Assembly (NCBI RefSeq): GCF_964204645.1 | Contig: NC_134025.1 | Location: 13,461,001 to 13,525,000, forward strand | Direction of reading: 5' to 3' | DNA length: 64,000 nucleotides | Origin: Tubulanus polymorphus | Lineage: Eukaryota; Nemertea; Palaeonemertea; Tubulaniformes; Tubulanidae | Part shown: positions 23,780-35,660 of the stretch, in pieces | Position numbering within the stretch: the first letter of the stretch is position 1 | How the letters are laid out: the number at the start of each line of letters is the position of its first letter | Position numbers and translations under genes: made by a program | The notes under the pieces: generated by a model | Seen by the model: only the letters and a program-made list of their open reading frames with translations | What the model was told of the DNA's origin: nothing | Databases searched by the model: none

Positions 23780-24530
23780 AGAAACGCAAGTAAGTCAACA
23801 GATTCATATCGATTTTTCAGAGGAAGCTACACATTCAGGAATTCATTTTGAAAATCAGAAATGACCTGGCTCTGCCTGATGGACTGAAGAAATATTACTA
23901 GAAACATATACATTCTATGGTATTAGCAAACTTCTAGAACATGAAGAATCTTATCAAGCACAGCTTTTTTGGAAATTTTATGTATTAACATCACCAACGG
24001 AGCATGATTTCATCACCTGACAAATTGATATAAAAGCCATTGGATACTTTTTATCTATTGCTGACAATGAATAGGGTAAAAAAATACATGTTGGAGAATT
24101 GCCAATATAAGCAAATCAAGAATTTGAAATTGCCCGAATCAAGAAGACTTGCTAATCCCAGTGTACCAGGACCCATTTCCACACTTGTCAGTTTGAATCT
24201 AGAGTTAAAATTAGTTCATTTTCAATGGGTCGAACTTTAACTGACAACTTCCCATGATACCCAGTCTGGATTTTCAACTGGAAACTTGCTGATTCCAGTA
24301 CACCAGAGTTTCGTATAAATCGAGGGACTAGGTAATAGTTTCAATTAACTCAGAGACTGGTAATCTTGGTTAACTAGAGTTTCAAATAACTCAATGAGTT
24401 GGTGCAGTTGACTCTGCTTACATCAGAGCAGAGCATTTCTTCAGATTATCGATAAATCTATCCTATGCTCAGAGTTGCTATCATTTACCTCGTTGCCATA
24501 TTTCACAAACACAGTTGGCCTTTCCTTCAC
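23780..24530. other. No feature recognised
   Basis: Unique sequence; CAGTGTACCAGGACCCATTTCC-like and TTCCAGTACACCAGAG motifs recur about 130 bases apart (24158 and 24294), suggesting an old small duplication. Confidence 0.35.
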
Positions 24531-24538
24531 TTGACATG

Positions 24539-24988
24539 AGCCACGTTCACTTACGAAGTACCGGTACCATACTTCACTGGTGCCGAATTCACCGAAATAC
24601 GGCGCTTATACAGCCATTTACGTTCACACTACGAGTCGCGATTCGGCACTTAGTAAGTCCAGTATAGTAGTCACCCAGTGTGCCAATAGAGGGAGTATAA
24701 TTAGTGCTAGGCCTAATTGTTTTGTGCTACGACGATGTGAATACGCGGCTAGCTAAGCGCCGAATCTACGTTCACACCACAGAAAATATGCGGCCAGCTC
24801 AGTGCCATACTGAGATCGGGTTTTTGGTGCGGTATCGCATTCTGCGCTTAATAAGCCGCGTATTTCAGTATGGAACTGAATAAGCCACGAATAGGCCTCG
24901 AATAATTTCGTTGTGTGAACATAGGCCTCGAATAATTTTGTAGTGTGAACGCTTAGTACCATACTGAAATCCTAGTGTGAACGCAGCT
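24539..24988. mobile_element. CpG-rich TIR element N, 450 bp, ATG target duplication
   Basis: The left end AGCCACGTTCACTTACG faces AGCTGCGTTCACACTAGG read in reverse at the right. ATG flanks both sides (24536-24538, 24989-24991). GTACCATACT and AGTATGGTAC motifs repeat in both halves, and (A/G)TGTGAAC(G) occurs at least four times. A 30-bp unit starting ATAGGCCTCGAATAATTT is duplicated in tandem (24891-24920, 24921-24950; two differences). No coding capacity is seen. Confidence 0.65.
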
Positions 24989-25169
24989 ATGGAGATTGCT
25001 ATTAGGTCACTACTGCTTATTTTAGGTCACTACTCTGACTCAACAAGAAGCAACTGGATTTGAGTGACTTGTAGCATTGGTTGCATCATATAATTAGCTA
25101 GCTGCTGCAACCTGAGCTCATTACTGACTGCACACGTTCTACTCCTTGTGACTTGTCAGTATTAGCACT

Positions 25170-25395
25170 TAGGCAATTGATCGCAGCCAAATCATTGCTG
25201 TACTTGCAACCACGAGATTGGACGAAAAAATTTTCTGTGCAGTTTTCATTTTACAATATAGAGTTTAATAAGTTTTATTGTTAATAATAGCATGAAGCCA
25301 AATTAAAAGTTAGATCAGTTCTGCACAAGAAAATTTCTGGGTAGGTCATTGAACATTGTAGATTGTGGTGCTGATGGGTTTTTATTCATTATTTC
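25170..25395 (+). mobile_element. SINE-like repeat U, copy 1 (tRNA part decayed)
   Basis: The body matches 30185-30395: TTTTCTGTGCAGTTTTC, then GAGTTTAATAAGTTTTATTG and TTTCTGGGTAGGTCATTGAAC. The upstream CAACCACGAGATTGG is at best a degraded B box. Confidence 0.4.
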
Positions 25396-25399
25396 ATAT

Positions 25400-27740
25400 T
25401 TCTATTTAAGCAGTTATAGCAGCGATGTGAGCGGGCTGTGCGATAAGTCACGTCGTACGTCACCCTGAGCCCAGTTTAAAGCCCATCAGTACATGGTGAA
25501 AACGGAGCAAAAACATAAGATGATGATAACAGAATTCCCTCACCTATATAGTAGAGAATATTCTTTACTGGCATGAACAGCAACCAACAGATAATTAATC
25601 TCTATTTAATCTTATAGAAGGGAGAGGTGGAGGAAAAGGGGAAGAGAGAGAGAGATAGAGATGGGATAGAGAAAAACTAGAACAATTCAGAATGGACCAG
25701 ATAGATCAATGCTGGGTGATCACACGTTTTTTTGAATCGGCTGTCATCACTAGTAAACCAGAGTTTGAAATGATTCAGAGACTTGTCAGTGTATATGTAA
25801 ACTAACTGCTAATTATTCTCAAGAATACGAGTGTACCCAGTCTATCTTATCTCCCAAGTCATATGAAAAGTGACTTATAACTGAAAACAGAATAATCAAA
25901 TCAGGGTAATCATGTCATGGCATTTCAGAGGTTTCAGATCAGTTAGGATAACAACCCTAACCCTAGTTCATTGAATATGCTTCTCACAGCTTACGAGTGA
26001 CTGATCAAGAACGCTCTCAGGCCATACTGGTCAATACCATGAAAACTCAGAAATTCACACAAACGTGACAACATGATCGTTTCTAGCTATAGAGGATTTA
26101 TTCCAAGTAACTTAAAATGGACCTTTTTACATAATTCATCCAAACTCAAACTATAGATATAGATTTCCATAGACTTAACATCATAGATGTGTATAAATTT
26201 CAGTAATGTTCAGGTCTAATATGGGCATCACCAGGGGCAGTCAGGGGTAGCAAATGACCCCCTTTTTGAAATTCAAAATGCACTTATTTCATTCATGAGG
26301 CCACAACCAAAATCCAAAAATTATAGACTGCAGGGTGCGAACAGTGTGATAAAATTGTTGATTTCGTAGTATGTTAGTGTGTGAGATCCAAAAATAAACA
26401 TACCCATGATCCAATGCCCATGTCTATAGAAAATGACATATGTCCTATTTTCATTTTGATATGGATTTAGGACCAATTTTTGTAATTTTCTTCAAAATTA
26501 GTATTATCAATATATGAAATTCACACCTTGCAGCTGTATTTGGACTTTATTAAACTTTAAACAGTATTTGTGAAATTTATTATCAGAGTAGTAATATATA
26601 TTTCTGACACTTCTATCATAAGGCTAACAATACAGCTAACAAGGTTTCATTTTGTGCCATCAAAGTTTACCCTTTTTCCGCCAAACATGATTCTATTAGG
26701 ACAATGAAAAATAATATAATCATGCTTATCCATCATTTGGATTCTTATTCGGTGTGAGTTTTAGTTATAGATACCTATGGCTTTTCACCTTTGAAAAGCC
26801 ATAGGTTGAATTATAGAACCAGAACCACGTTCATAGTAATACTCAAAATTCAGCCAAAAAAGTATAGATTTTATTTTTTCATGCAGCAATGAAAGCAATG
26901 AAGAATCAATATGAAATAAGCTGGTGTTAAAAGGGACTTATTCAAAAAAGCTGTCAACGGATGATTGATATGTATTGTAAATAGCCAATGACTTTTGACA
27001 TCAAGTAAAAGTGTCATCAATTCAGAGTTTCATGCGTTTTTAGAAGAACTGTTAGGAAGATTTTCTATGAAGCAGTGATCAGCATAATTGCAGTTTTCCC
27101 TACAATAAAACCGAGACCATTTCAATTAATAACATAGCCTTTAAGAGCAATTTACTAAAAATTTCAGCTGGAAGAGCAGGTGCACTGGGGCTTAATCTTT
27201 ATGTAAATTACACAATTGACATTTAATTACCCAGACAATCTTTAGGTTTGAAGATGAAAGATAGGAAAGATTTTAATGACATCTTACCAGCTACCCTGCA
27301 TTATATTATGAACTTGCAGACACAAGCAAAGATTACTTTCCAGAAGTGATTTCATTATTTGAACTGTCTGGTTAACCTTAAAATGCTATAATATAATATA
27401 CAAATTGCCAAAAATCATCTGTAACTTAACCCATCAGGAATTTCACTATGCAGTGTCAATTACTCCTCAGTAAATTCAAGGTAAAATCCAAGTTGATAAA
27501 GATACCGAATAGCTCATTTACTGTTTATTTCCATGCAATACAAGTTTGCGTTATTTTGCAGTAAATAGTAAAGGCTTCCATATGATGTAAGATTTGATGA
27601 GGTGGACCACCAAAATCATGTCCTTCTGGCCCCCGAAATTCATCCAAAGTTACTTGGATTTGAAGTGAGCGTTCAGATGTGTCATGTTCATACTCGAAAT
27701 ACTCGAGAAATTGAAATAGGAGGATTTTGATTTCTTTTCG
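25400..27740. other. No gene recognised; purine tract
   Basis: A purine-rich run of GGAGAGG, GGGGAAGAGAGAGAG and GGGATAGAGAA lies at 25617-25675. A GGCATCACCAG...CAGGGGT motif at 26223-26250 recurs loosely at 46468-46493. Otherwise AT-rich unique sequence. Confidence 0.4.
26773..26806. repeat. Perfect 15-bp stem with 4-base loop
   Basis: ACCTATGGCTTTTCA (26773-26787) is followed by CCTT and by its exact reverse complement (26792-26806). It could be a small transposon core or a cruciform-forming site. The stem is too short for an ordinary animal microRNA precursor. Confidence 0.9.
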
Positions 27741-27754
27741 GTTTTTCAAGGACT

Positions 27755-27793
27755 TGGGTGTCTAGTTTATCATAAGCTATTGGGTTTGAATCC
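27755..27793 (+). mobile_element. tRNA-like SINE remnant
   Basis: TGGGTTTGAATCCCAC is a good T-arm/B box. A-box-like TGGGTGTCTAGTTTATCA lies about 25 bases upstream, closer than in a tRNA, so the anticodon region appears deleted. Confidence 0.35.
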
Positions 27794-27799
27794 CACTAT

Positions 27800-28400
27800 A
27801 ACCGTTTTCGTGCAGCATACGAAACTAGAGGCCCTAAGGCCTTGTGAAGTCTAGGTGTCAGGTAAAGTACTTTGCATAGCCAAGACATTTTAAAATGACT
27901 TTGAGCATGGATTCTCCCCCCCCCATTTTGCAAAATTCATTGAATTAAAAAAAAATCTTTTAGTCCTTCATGTTTCATCAGAAAAACATTTTGTACCCAG
28001 CTTGACTTACAATCGGGTAACTGTTAGTTCTTCAATTTTGGGATTTACCAAATGCAAACGGTTTTTCATTTCTCGGACCTAATTAGTCATAATATCCACC
28101 CCATTATTGCATTCTTGGTGCACTACTCGCTAAAAGTTTTAGTTTTTTCAGTTTTAGACATCTCCGATAGTACACTAAACACGGCGCCACTAGTGCTAGT
28201 GATTCATTAAATGATCCGAGCAATACAAAATTTCCCACGCCCCAGCCCACGAAAATGAGGGCATTAATCAAAAATCCGCCATGATAGCTATTTGCTGGCC
28301 AACCCACTGGTTATTCTTGAGAAATTTCAGGGTTCAATTTAAGCTACGTTTAGAAGTGCTGGGGCTGGTTCGGGTGGCTTAAGGAATAATAGGAAGGGTG
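27800..28400. other. No feature recognised
   Basis: AT-rich unique sequence with a run of nine C at about 27917. A 67-codon minus frame at 28104-28307 has no family resemblance. Confidence 0.35.
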
Positions 28401-28404
28401 GATA

Positions 28405-28485
28405 CGGGCGGCTTGAGTGCTATAATGGGTTAACAGCTTGCTGCCGGATTGTTTGATAATAGTAAAGTTTGATTCTCGGTACTCG
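28405..28485 (+). mobile_element. tRNA-like SINE head
   Basis: TATAATGGGTTAACAGCTTG resembles a tRNA A box and D arm. AGTTTGATTCTCGG about 45 bases on resembles a B box, so the spacing is tRNA-like. A GG(T/A)(T/A)CGGG(T/C)GGCTT(A/G)AG motif is duplicated just upstream (28367 and 28401). Confidence 0.5.
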
Positions 28486-28489
28486 TCAA

Positions 28490-29670
28490 AATATTTTGCT
28501 GGATATTGGAAAACCAAACCAAGAGCTAAGTCACTAACATGCCACTAAAAAGACTGATTCTAACACTTAAAGTGACAGCGATCCGTCTATAGTATATAAA
28601 GCATTACAGTTCAGGAACTACTGAATGTAACTGCAAGAAATCTACACATTTTTGTGAATGCTATTGATACATTGACACTGACAAGTCTAGCGATTTAGCA
28701 TTGCGTTTGTTTCGATCAAATGAAATAATGGCATGATAAACCTGTGTAGAGGTGAGGCAAATCGATGAGTGGTTGTTTTAGAAACCGATCAGTAATTACC
28801 CGCAGCAAATCAAACATGTTGAGTTTGCAGCAAGTACCACATAACAAGCCGATATTAAATTGTAGCTCCCTCTGCTCTATTGACACACGAACATGGCTAT
28901 TTTTGATTCATGCTCATAGATGTGCTCATTGATAAACTCTTGTCGGACAGTGTTCATAAAAACTGCCCATTCCGACAATATCAACGCAAATTGCACATAT
29001 GCTATCAGTACAATACGCCTTCCTACTATCAGTACCTGAGTAAGTGGCAAATTACCATATAAACGAAGAAAAAACAAACGAATGAAACTATCCTAAGAGA
29101 GTCAATAGCATGATTTCCCAAAATTAGGCAACTATCGGAAACACACTACACTTACGAGCCGTTTGGGTACAATGCAGTGAATTGAGACAGGGACAGTTAA
29201 GCCAAAAACGTAATAGCTGAATTGGGAAATATACCAATTTCCATAGAAGTAACTGCTTGTAATTCAGACACATTTCGGCAATCTTACACTACTGTGATGA
29301 ATAGATGGACACCATTTCAGCATCCACTAAGGCACAATTCATCACGGGGCACTAACCATTCAAACCATATTCTAAACACTTGGAAAAAATTCAAAGGATT
29401 AAAGACAAGTAGTGATCGAAATCATCATAGTGATCGACAAGTAGTGATCGAATTTTACTGTCATCATAATTGTGCCAGCCTCTCTGAGGGTAGGCATGTT
29501 CTTCTCTCACCAAGAATTTGTTACTTAATGTGCAATTAGAAATGTTACATGAAAGTGTTTGAAGGCAGCTTTTCATTGGCCTTGGAACAAATAATTCAAA
29601 TCATTCTCCGTCTTCACCCCAAATACCAGGGAACTAGAGGCCTGATATGGTACCATTCTGAAGGGCCAAA
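28490..29670. other. No gene recognised
   Basis: AGTAGTGATCGAA recurs after about 33 bases at 29408-29452, with a third partial AGTGATCG between. An open frame of 105 codons (29222-29539) spans this and has no recognisable features. Confidence 0.4.
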
Positions 29671-29678
29671 GTAAAACT

Positions 29679-29795
29679 TCACTACTTTTTTCCAGCGCTG
29701 TAAGACTTTGAAATAGACTGCCCTGCACATTGTCAATAGCAAAGCAATTGATATTTTCAAATCTTTGATTAAAAATTGGCCTTTTAATTTATAGT
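29679..29795 (+). pseudogene. Relic C-terminal tail of a LINE reverse-transcriptase ORF
   Basis: The frame reads SLLFSSAVRL, stop, NRLPCTLSIAKQLIFSNL, stop, LKNWPF and then a final stop. It matches the common end of non-LTR retrotransposon ORF2 proteins (aromatic-S-x-R-x-W-N-x-LP...SxxxFKxxL). TGA sits exactly where the conserved Trp is expected (VRLWNRLP). It is a short, long-dead, 5'-truncated piece. Confidence 0.45.
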
Positions 29796-29956
29796 CCGTA
29801 CCTACTTTTCATTGTAAATACAATCTCTTCTCAGTTTCTTTTTTACTTTTCAAAAATCTAAATATCAGGATTTCTTTCCATCAACCGTATGTGGGTATTT
29901 TGCAGAATCTAAAGTATTTTTTTGTGTACGTTAAGAAGCTCTTTAATGTACATTAA

Positions 29957-30150
29957 AGCCACTCTGGTCACTCTCACAATGCGACAGCACCAGAAAGAAC
30001 TGGGATTTCGAGCGACTGGCGGTGATCACCAACAACCGATTAGTCACCAGTAGCGGTGACCTGAGCAAAACTACCGAATGCTGGCAACCAAAAAATGGTG
30101 ACCTACAACTGGTTGCATGGAGTCATAGTCAACTTGAACACTTCAGTGGC
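29957..30150. mobile_element. CpG-rich small TIR element Q
   Basis: AGCCACTCTGGTCACTC at the left faces AGCCACTGAAGTGTTC in reverse at the right. Between lie many GGTGACC/GGTCACC and CGACTGGC motifs. No clear target duplication. The ends resemble elements M and N. Confidence 0.35.
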
Positions 30151-30400
30151 TGATCGTAGCTTTACTGCAATCATGTTAGTGTTCAAAATAGCAATACAGG
30201 TTCAAATCCCGAGTGCCCTTGTTTTGAATACAGATTTTCTATGCAGTTTTCCTTTTAATGCGTTCTAATGGGTTTTATTGCGATATGTTCTAACAAGAAG
30301 GTAACTTAAAAAATACATTGGGAGACGAAACTTCTTTTTGGGTAGAATACTGAACTTGATGATTAGAAGGAGCCGCAGGGTGTTGAACAATTTTTTGAAT
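30139..30400 (+). mobile_element. tRNA-derived SINE, family U copy 2
   Basis: CTTCAGTGGCTGATCG resembles an A box and AGGTTCAAATCCCGAG is a clear B box about 55 bases downstream. The following body (TTTTCTATGCAGTTTTCC, TAATGGGTTTTATTG, TTTTTGGGTAGAATACTGAAC) matches 25240-25395. The A-box motif overlaps the right end of element Q, so one of the two assignments may be a coincidence. Confidence 0.5.
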
Positions 30401-31205
30401 TCATTGAGATTTTTGGATTTAATAGGGCCTATAGCCGTATAATGGTTCAAATGATCAATGACTACAGTTAGCGATAATTGCGGCAACCTGAGTGCAGCAT
30501 TGCAAACTAGTGACTGATGACATATGATTCTGCGACTGGTCACTCCTGATTCCGTGGTGTCATAGGAAAAACCTAAGCCTGGCTTCAGAATCAATTCAGA
30601 TCGTTGTTGCAAGGAGCAAAATAATTAGATTTACAAAATATACATTAAGATAAGATATATAATAAAAGAATACAGAATATAACATTTCACTTTGTTTGTG
30701 GATATAAGTACTTTTAGGAAGATCAGATAGAGCTCATAAAGTTTTCCATCACATGGTGGAATACACCTTTTACTTTGTTATATTGTCCAGTCTTTGATCT
30801 TGAGGCGTGTTGGTGCATGACATGATCACAGGAATCTCGACCTTTAGACTCATCAACATAACCAGTCTTATGACTACCAATGACACATTGTACAGTTGCA
30901 GCCAGTAAATCGCATGTGCTTATTTTCTGCCATGCCACATGATTGTCTATCCCACTCCTTGCGACTGCCACTGACAAAATTGTGGTGCCCTGGATAAAAC
31001 CCCATTTTTCATGTCAGCATTATGTATCTACTTATTTCGTATGTGCAGCGAGATTGAATTCGAAATTACAAATTCTAGCTTGGTTGTATATTTTCTTGTA
31101 TTGATTTCAATAATTGAGAGAAACTAGTTGCGCACCTTCTTTGATGACATAGGCACCCGTCTGCGTTGCAAGCAGTTGCATGTTGACCTAACCGCTCTTT
31201 ATCTT
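30401..31205. other. No feature recognised
   Basis: Contains GACTGGTCACTCC at about 30535, similar to the motifs of elements P and Q; otherwise unremarkable. Confidence 0.35.
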
Positions 31206-31207
31206 AA

Positions 31208-31954
31208 AGGCTGGCTTAAATCGATGAGCAGCACAATGCCTACTGACTCCTACCGACGCAACCGCGATCACAGCCCAGCTTATGTCGACTTCACTCCGAT
31301 TCCCAGCAACTGAAGCCGACTAGCAAGAAACGAGATCTGCCAAGTTGCTTCCCTGCTTATGTCGGTTACGATTACTGGCAACTGCAAGGGCTCAGATGGT
31401 GACGTAATAAGCATTTTGAGAATAAATTTAAATAAATTTAAATTATTTTGAATTATTGGGAAATATGTTTCTAGTTGAAAAGATATTTCTTTAAGATCTT
31501 TATCTTTCTGATTCCGTTTTGAATACAATGTGCTAGCGACATCATATAGAGAGGTCCGCTCAAACCGTAACTCTACCGATTTCGTTTCTAGATATTCGGT
31601 CAAGTCACATGCTGTGCTGAAGGCATGAATTTGAAAGTTTGTGACAAGATACTGATAACGCAAACTATCGGTCAAAATTTGTGATGTAGATTCGGTCTCC
31701 GATTGGCTGGAATTCCTGCGCTCAGATCCACCGTGTCACAATTGAGCTTATGTCGGTTGCGATCGAAAGCAACTGTCCACCTAACGTAGGCCAGAGTAGA
31801 ACATGGGCAACTAGCTGGATATGGCTTGCGATGAATCGGTAGGCGTCGATAGAGCAGCAACGGGCGCCTCTCGTAGGCTGCTAGTTGCCACTAATCGGCG
31901 ATAAACCCAGTTGCGTCGGTAGGCGTCGAGTCGCTTATCGACATAAGCCAGCCT
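31208..31954. mobile_element. CpG-rich TIR element O, 747 bp, TAA target duplication
   Basis: AGGCTGGCTTAAATCGATGA at the left matches AGGCTGGCTTATGTCGATAA in reverse at the right. Similarity continues through CCTACCGACGCAAC in both arms for at least 70 bases. TAA flanks both sides (31205-31207, 31955-31957). Both arms hold repeated TTATGTCGGTTRCGAT and GCAACT motifs; the centre is AT-rich. The 131-codon minus frame at 31280-31675 lies across an arm and the centre and resembles no transposase. Confidence 0.75.
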
Positions 31955-31959
31955 TAATA

Positions 31960-32440
31960 ATGGTTAAAATTGCAATGTTTCTAATGAAAAAAAATAAATT
32001 TAGCTTAACTTTGACAATGTCTTTGAACAGATTTCATGGACCCTTCAATGTTTACACATATCTTATGCAGTCATCACAACAGGCCCTGGATTATATACAC
32101 CTCACATTGCTTTGTGGGAACAAGCATAATGAGGACTGCAAGTTTTAAGCAAAGGAGAAAGAAAACAAATTTCTCTAAGGCATTTGTCTTGATGACCTCT
32201 CTGGATTTAGAAGTGCAATGTCATTAGTTGATTCCCACACCAGCGTCGCATCACGTAAAGTTTGATGAAGATAATCTAATTATATACTGTTAATGGTTAA
32301 TGGACTGAAGCCTATGGGAGCAGTCAAGGGAATTCATGGTTTACTTGAGAGGAATAACTGAAGTAGATATAATTAATGCTGTTCTATATGCAGTGATATT
32401 CCTATATCAACCATTTCATACAGCCTAATCCGACAACAGG
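31960..32440. other. No feature recognised
   Basis: Unique sequence; an 87-codon frame at 31885-32148 begins inside element O and is not believed. Confidence 0.35.
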
Positions 32441-32449
32441 CCTGTATCC

Positions 32450-33015
32450 TGTGGGGTTAGAAAACCCCCTTGCTCTTGGGGTCCAGGGAAGATAATTGAT
32501 AATCTCAGCCAATTTACAATGCCCATACGGTAATCAATAAGCTTGAAATTCACCACAATCACAGAACTATGTCATGCGCAAAATATTTTCAATTGATTGT
32601 GGTTACAAAATATATCTTTTCACACATGAGGACTGATGAGACTAAGATAACTTGGTTTGTGTGAAAAAAGAATGATTACTTGTGATACTTTCTAAAGTAT
32701 ACGTGTCACAAATTTAAATGAAAAATACCCATTTGTAAACTAGGGTACTCAGAAATCAGGCAAAATGACCTTGTTGGCATAAAAAAGTCACAAAGTGCCT
32801 AGGGGGGGATGAAAAGCTGCTTCAAAATTTCCCTTGAAAAGTTCAAAAAGGACTGAAAAGTGCTGATTGTGGTGAACAAGAATGACCACTAGTTAGCCAT
32901 CTCTAATTTGATCAGGCCAGTTTTTGAGCCGCAGATATGTCTAGGGTAGATACTTGTATAAACCTAATATATAGACAATTGATTAGAATCCATCTTCAAA
33001 ATTTTGCAAAATAAC
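32450..33015. repeat. Family B partial copy
   Basis: GGGTCCAGGGA, TTGAAATTCACCACAATCA, CAATTGATTGTGGTTACAAA, then GGCCAGTTTTTGAGC, ATGTCTAGGGTAGATAC and AAAATAACTGTATC follow the order of the full copies, with internal deletions. The terminal hairpin and CCCAAGTGGG end are missing. Confidence 0.6.
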
Positions 33016-33019
33016 TGTA

Positions 33020-34430
33020 TCAACACATCTGTCTTTCGTGGCTTTGATAGTTCACCAAACTATGTACTACCAACTGATTCGAATCTATTGCATATATACC
33101 ATTATACACGTAGTTTGAAAATAAAAACTACGGTTAAATTCTTTGAATGCAGCCAGGTGAGTGATTTTTATTTTCTAATGAAATACAATATTAACATTTG
33201 TCAGGTTTTACTTTCTTGCTTCATAGTGTATTGTATTGAACTTTTAACACAGGACTTCCAAGGATGAGAAACAAGGTTTCTTCTTATCGTTACATATGGG
33301 TGAAGGTGCCATCAACGACGGGCAAGTAATGTTGAATAACTTCAATCATAGTAGTCATCAGTGGCTATAAGTGGTGATAGTATTGCCATTAAAATGGCAA
33401 AATAGATCTTAAATTACCACAAAATAAATCCATATGAAGCATCAAATTGGATGAATCTTGAGGCATAATCATCATAGATAGCATTCTGTCAGATTTATCA
33501 TTTCATAAATATTGGAAGGTAAACCTCATCTAAAAGCAATCATGATTTTAACTGGCCTCAAATCCGAGCATTCAAAATACCACTAACTCAAATCACTACT
33601 CAAATCGGAAAAGGCAAATCTCAATTTCATTGGACATGCGGAAAAAATATTTTGAAATGATATAAGACTTAAGACTAATATAAGACTTAAAAAGAATTTT
33701 TGAGTATTCAAAAGAATAAAGACATTAGACTACAATTACCGTAAACCTGTATATCAAATTACGGTAGAGCTTAGAATTAACTTTGCGCAACGTTTGCGTG
33801 TTGAAAGCGCCGCGTTCTCGTTAATGGTTTCAATTGAAACGCGTTGTACATGCGATTTGAACACGTTTTAAAGCCGATACAACGATGTACGGTACACATT
33901 CAATTTATTTCCAAAACGCCTATCATTTACCATTTTAAACATAAACGAAACGGCAAATAAACGTTAACGATGTTGATTTAATTGTAAGCTGTACGGTACA
34001 AGAGATGTACAATTTTTTCATTTTCTCAAATATTTGCGTACAGAGACACTTGCAATACCATTCATTTACTAAGTGTCGTGGACGATGATCACAAAAACGA
34101 TGAGGTGGAGGCATGAGAAACTACACTGGGAACCTATTACTATGCGAGATTAGTTTCTTGATTTTTTCATCTGATGATCTATTCAAACGTTACAAGAATT
34201 TGGTAACAGCAGTTTGGGAATAGCAGCAAGTCTTGGCAAACAAACTTTACAACGGTATTTACAATGAGACTTGAATTTTTATCCAACAACTCCTCAGTGA
34301 CAGGGGATTGGAATTGCTAGTTCTCTCACAGGGAATTGATTCAGTTTTCAATTCCAATATCATAGAATTTGTATTTCGTGTTCACAATAAGTTATTTCAA
34401 ACGGTTGAAATTAAGTCCATTCCAATTTAG
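33020..34430. other. No gene or element recognised
   Basis: AATTACCGTAA at 33736-33746 faces TTACGGTA at 33759-33766, and CpG-containing ACG/CGTT words are frequent from 33780 to 34010, unlike the flanks. No ends could be defined. Confidence 0.35.
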
Positions 34431-34442
34431 AATGGATTAAGC

Positions 34443-35050
34443 GAATCTAGGTAAAAATTTCCCGGGAAATAATGTCCCCGGAAAATGTGTCCCCGTAAAG
34501 AATGTCCCAGGGAAATATGTCCTACAAGGTAGAAAAAAATTGTCTCAGTCTATCATTACTAATTTAGTAAATTTCACATCAAAATAACACCAGAGAACAA
34601 ACTTGGTAATTGTGTTGAGAATTATAGACCTATTATATAAAAATTTTGGCATTAATTAATTTTGCCCATGAGAACATGTGAACTCATTACATGATATCAA
34701 AAATACATGTATTTTTGATGATATGTCAAATTTAAGAAGATTTTACTATTGAATTGAATGCGCAGTTGCTAAATTACACATCATTAATGGAGAAAATTAT
34801 GAAAAGTTAATGCACAGTTACTTCGATGAAGACGTCAAATTTAAGAAGATTTCAAATCTATAATACAAATAATTATATCAAAATAGAGCCATTATTTGTT
34901 ATGAAATTTTAAAATTGTAATGATAATGTATTACCAAATTTGGTCTCTGGTGTTATGATGATGTGAAATAAACTACATTACCAAGTTAGTAACGAAAGAC
35001 TGGGACATTTTTTCCGGGACATTTATTCGGGGACATTTTTACCGTATACG
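34443..35050. mobile_element. Foldback-like iteron transposon, family E (TCCC core), 608 bp
   Basis: GGATTAAGC at 34434-34442 and 35051-35059 is a perfect 9-bp target duplication. The left end is GAATCTA + five 15-bp units (GGTAAAAATTTCCCG, GGAAATAATGTCCCC, GGAAAATGTGTCCCC, GTAAAGAATGTCCCA, GGGAAATATGTCCTA). The right end in reverse is CGTATAC + GGTAAAAATGTCCCC and further TGTCCC units. Inverted similarity continues inward for about 150 bases on each side (CAGTCT, CACATCA, AACACCAGAGA, TTGGTAAT in both arms), giving a foldback structure. No coding capacity. Confidence 0.88.
34696..34719. repeat. Perfect 24-bp palindrome inside family E
   Basis: The sequence from ATCAAAAATACA to its mirror TGTATTTTTGAT is fully self-complementary without a loop. 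It lies in the left half of the element, outside the iteron arrays. Confidence 0.9.
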
Positions 35051-35059
35051 GGATTAAGC

Positions 35060-35655
35060 ACGGGCACTGATTAAACTCGCGTTAAACTGGTCAATTCCTA
35101 TGACAAAATAAAGGTCCAAGTGCCCTGTGGGTCACCATTAAATCATTGAGTGCATATATTGCCAAAATATTATACTAAATATGAATTAATTTGGATTAGA
35201 GATGTATGAGGCTGACAATATATGCTCCTGCGGATGTGTGAGAGTGCTGTGTATACTATAATTGCCTATATATAGACTCGCTCAGGTGATTACTAACACA
35301 CATACTGTAACCTATATTTGCACACACGCAGCTGACTGCTGACGCGCGTATATACAAATGTACTAGCAACGCATTACTAGAAGAATCCATCCATCGACAA
35401 AATGTCAAAAAATACAAACATATACACATACAGACTTTTTTTTCTAGAAATCAAAACAAATATCGGCTATGATTTTTTTCTTAAATATACAAATAAATAC
35501 CGACTTGGAAGACCCCTGCTATTGGTATCTTCGTACTTGCTAGTTCAGATACTGAATTAAACGGCCTACTCGCTTATATTCGTGACAACGAACAAATTAT
35601 AAGCAAACGTACGATACCTAGTCGAATAAAATACTCGCCATTTTGTTTTGGGTTT
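35060..35655. other. No feature recognised
   Basis: AT-rich unique sequence. Confidence 0.35.
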
Positions 35656-35660
35656 CACAT

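Noticed and set aside
29957-30560. One 600-bp TIR element covering both 29957 and 30560
   Set aside because: The right candidate end (near 30555) pairs poorly; the shorter 29957-30150 interval pairs better, and a SINE lies between.
31280-31675. 131-codon open frame (-) as a transposase
   Set aside because: It crosses one arm and the centre of element O and has no DDE-type or DNA-binding motif.
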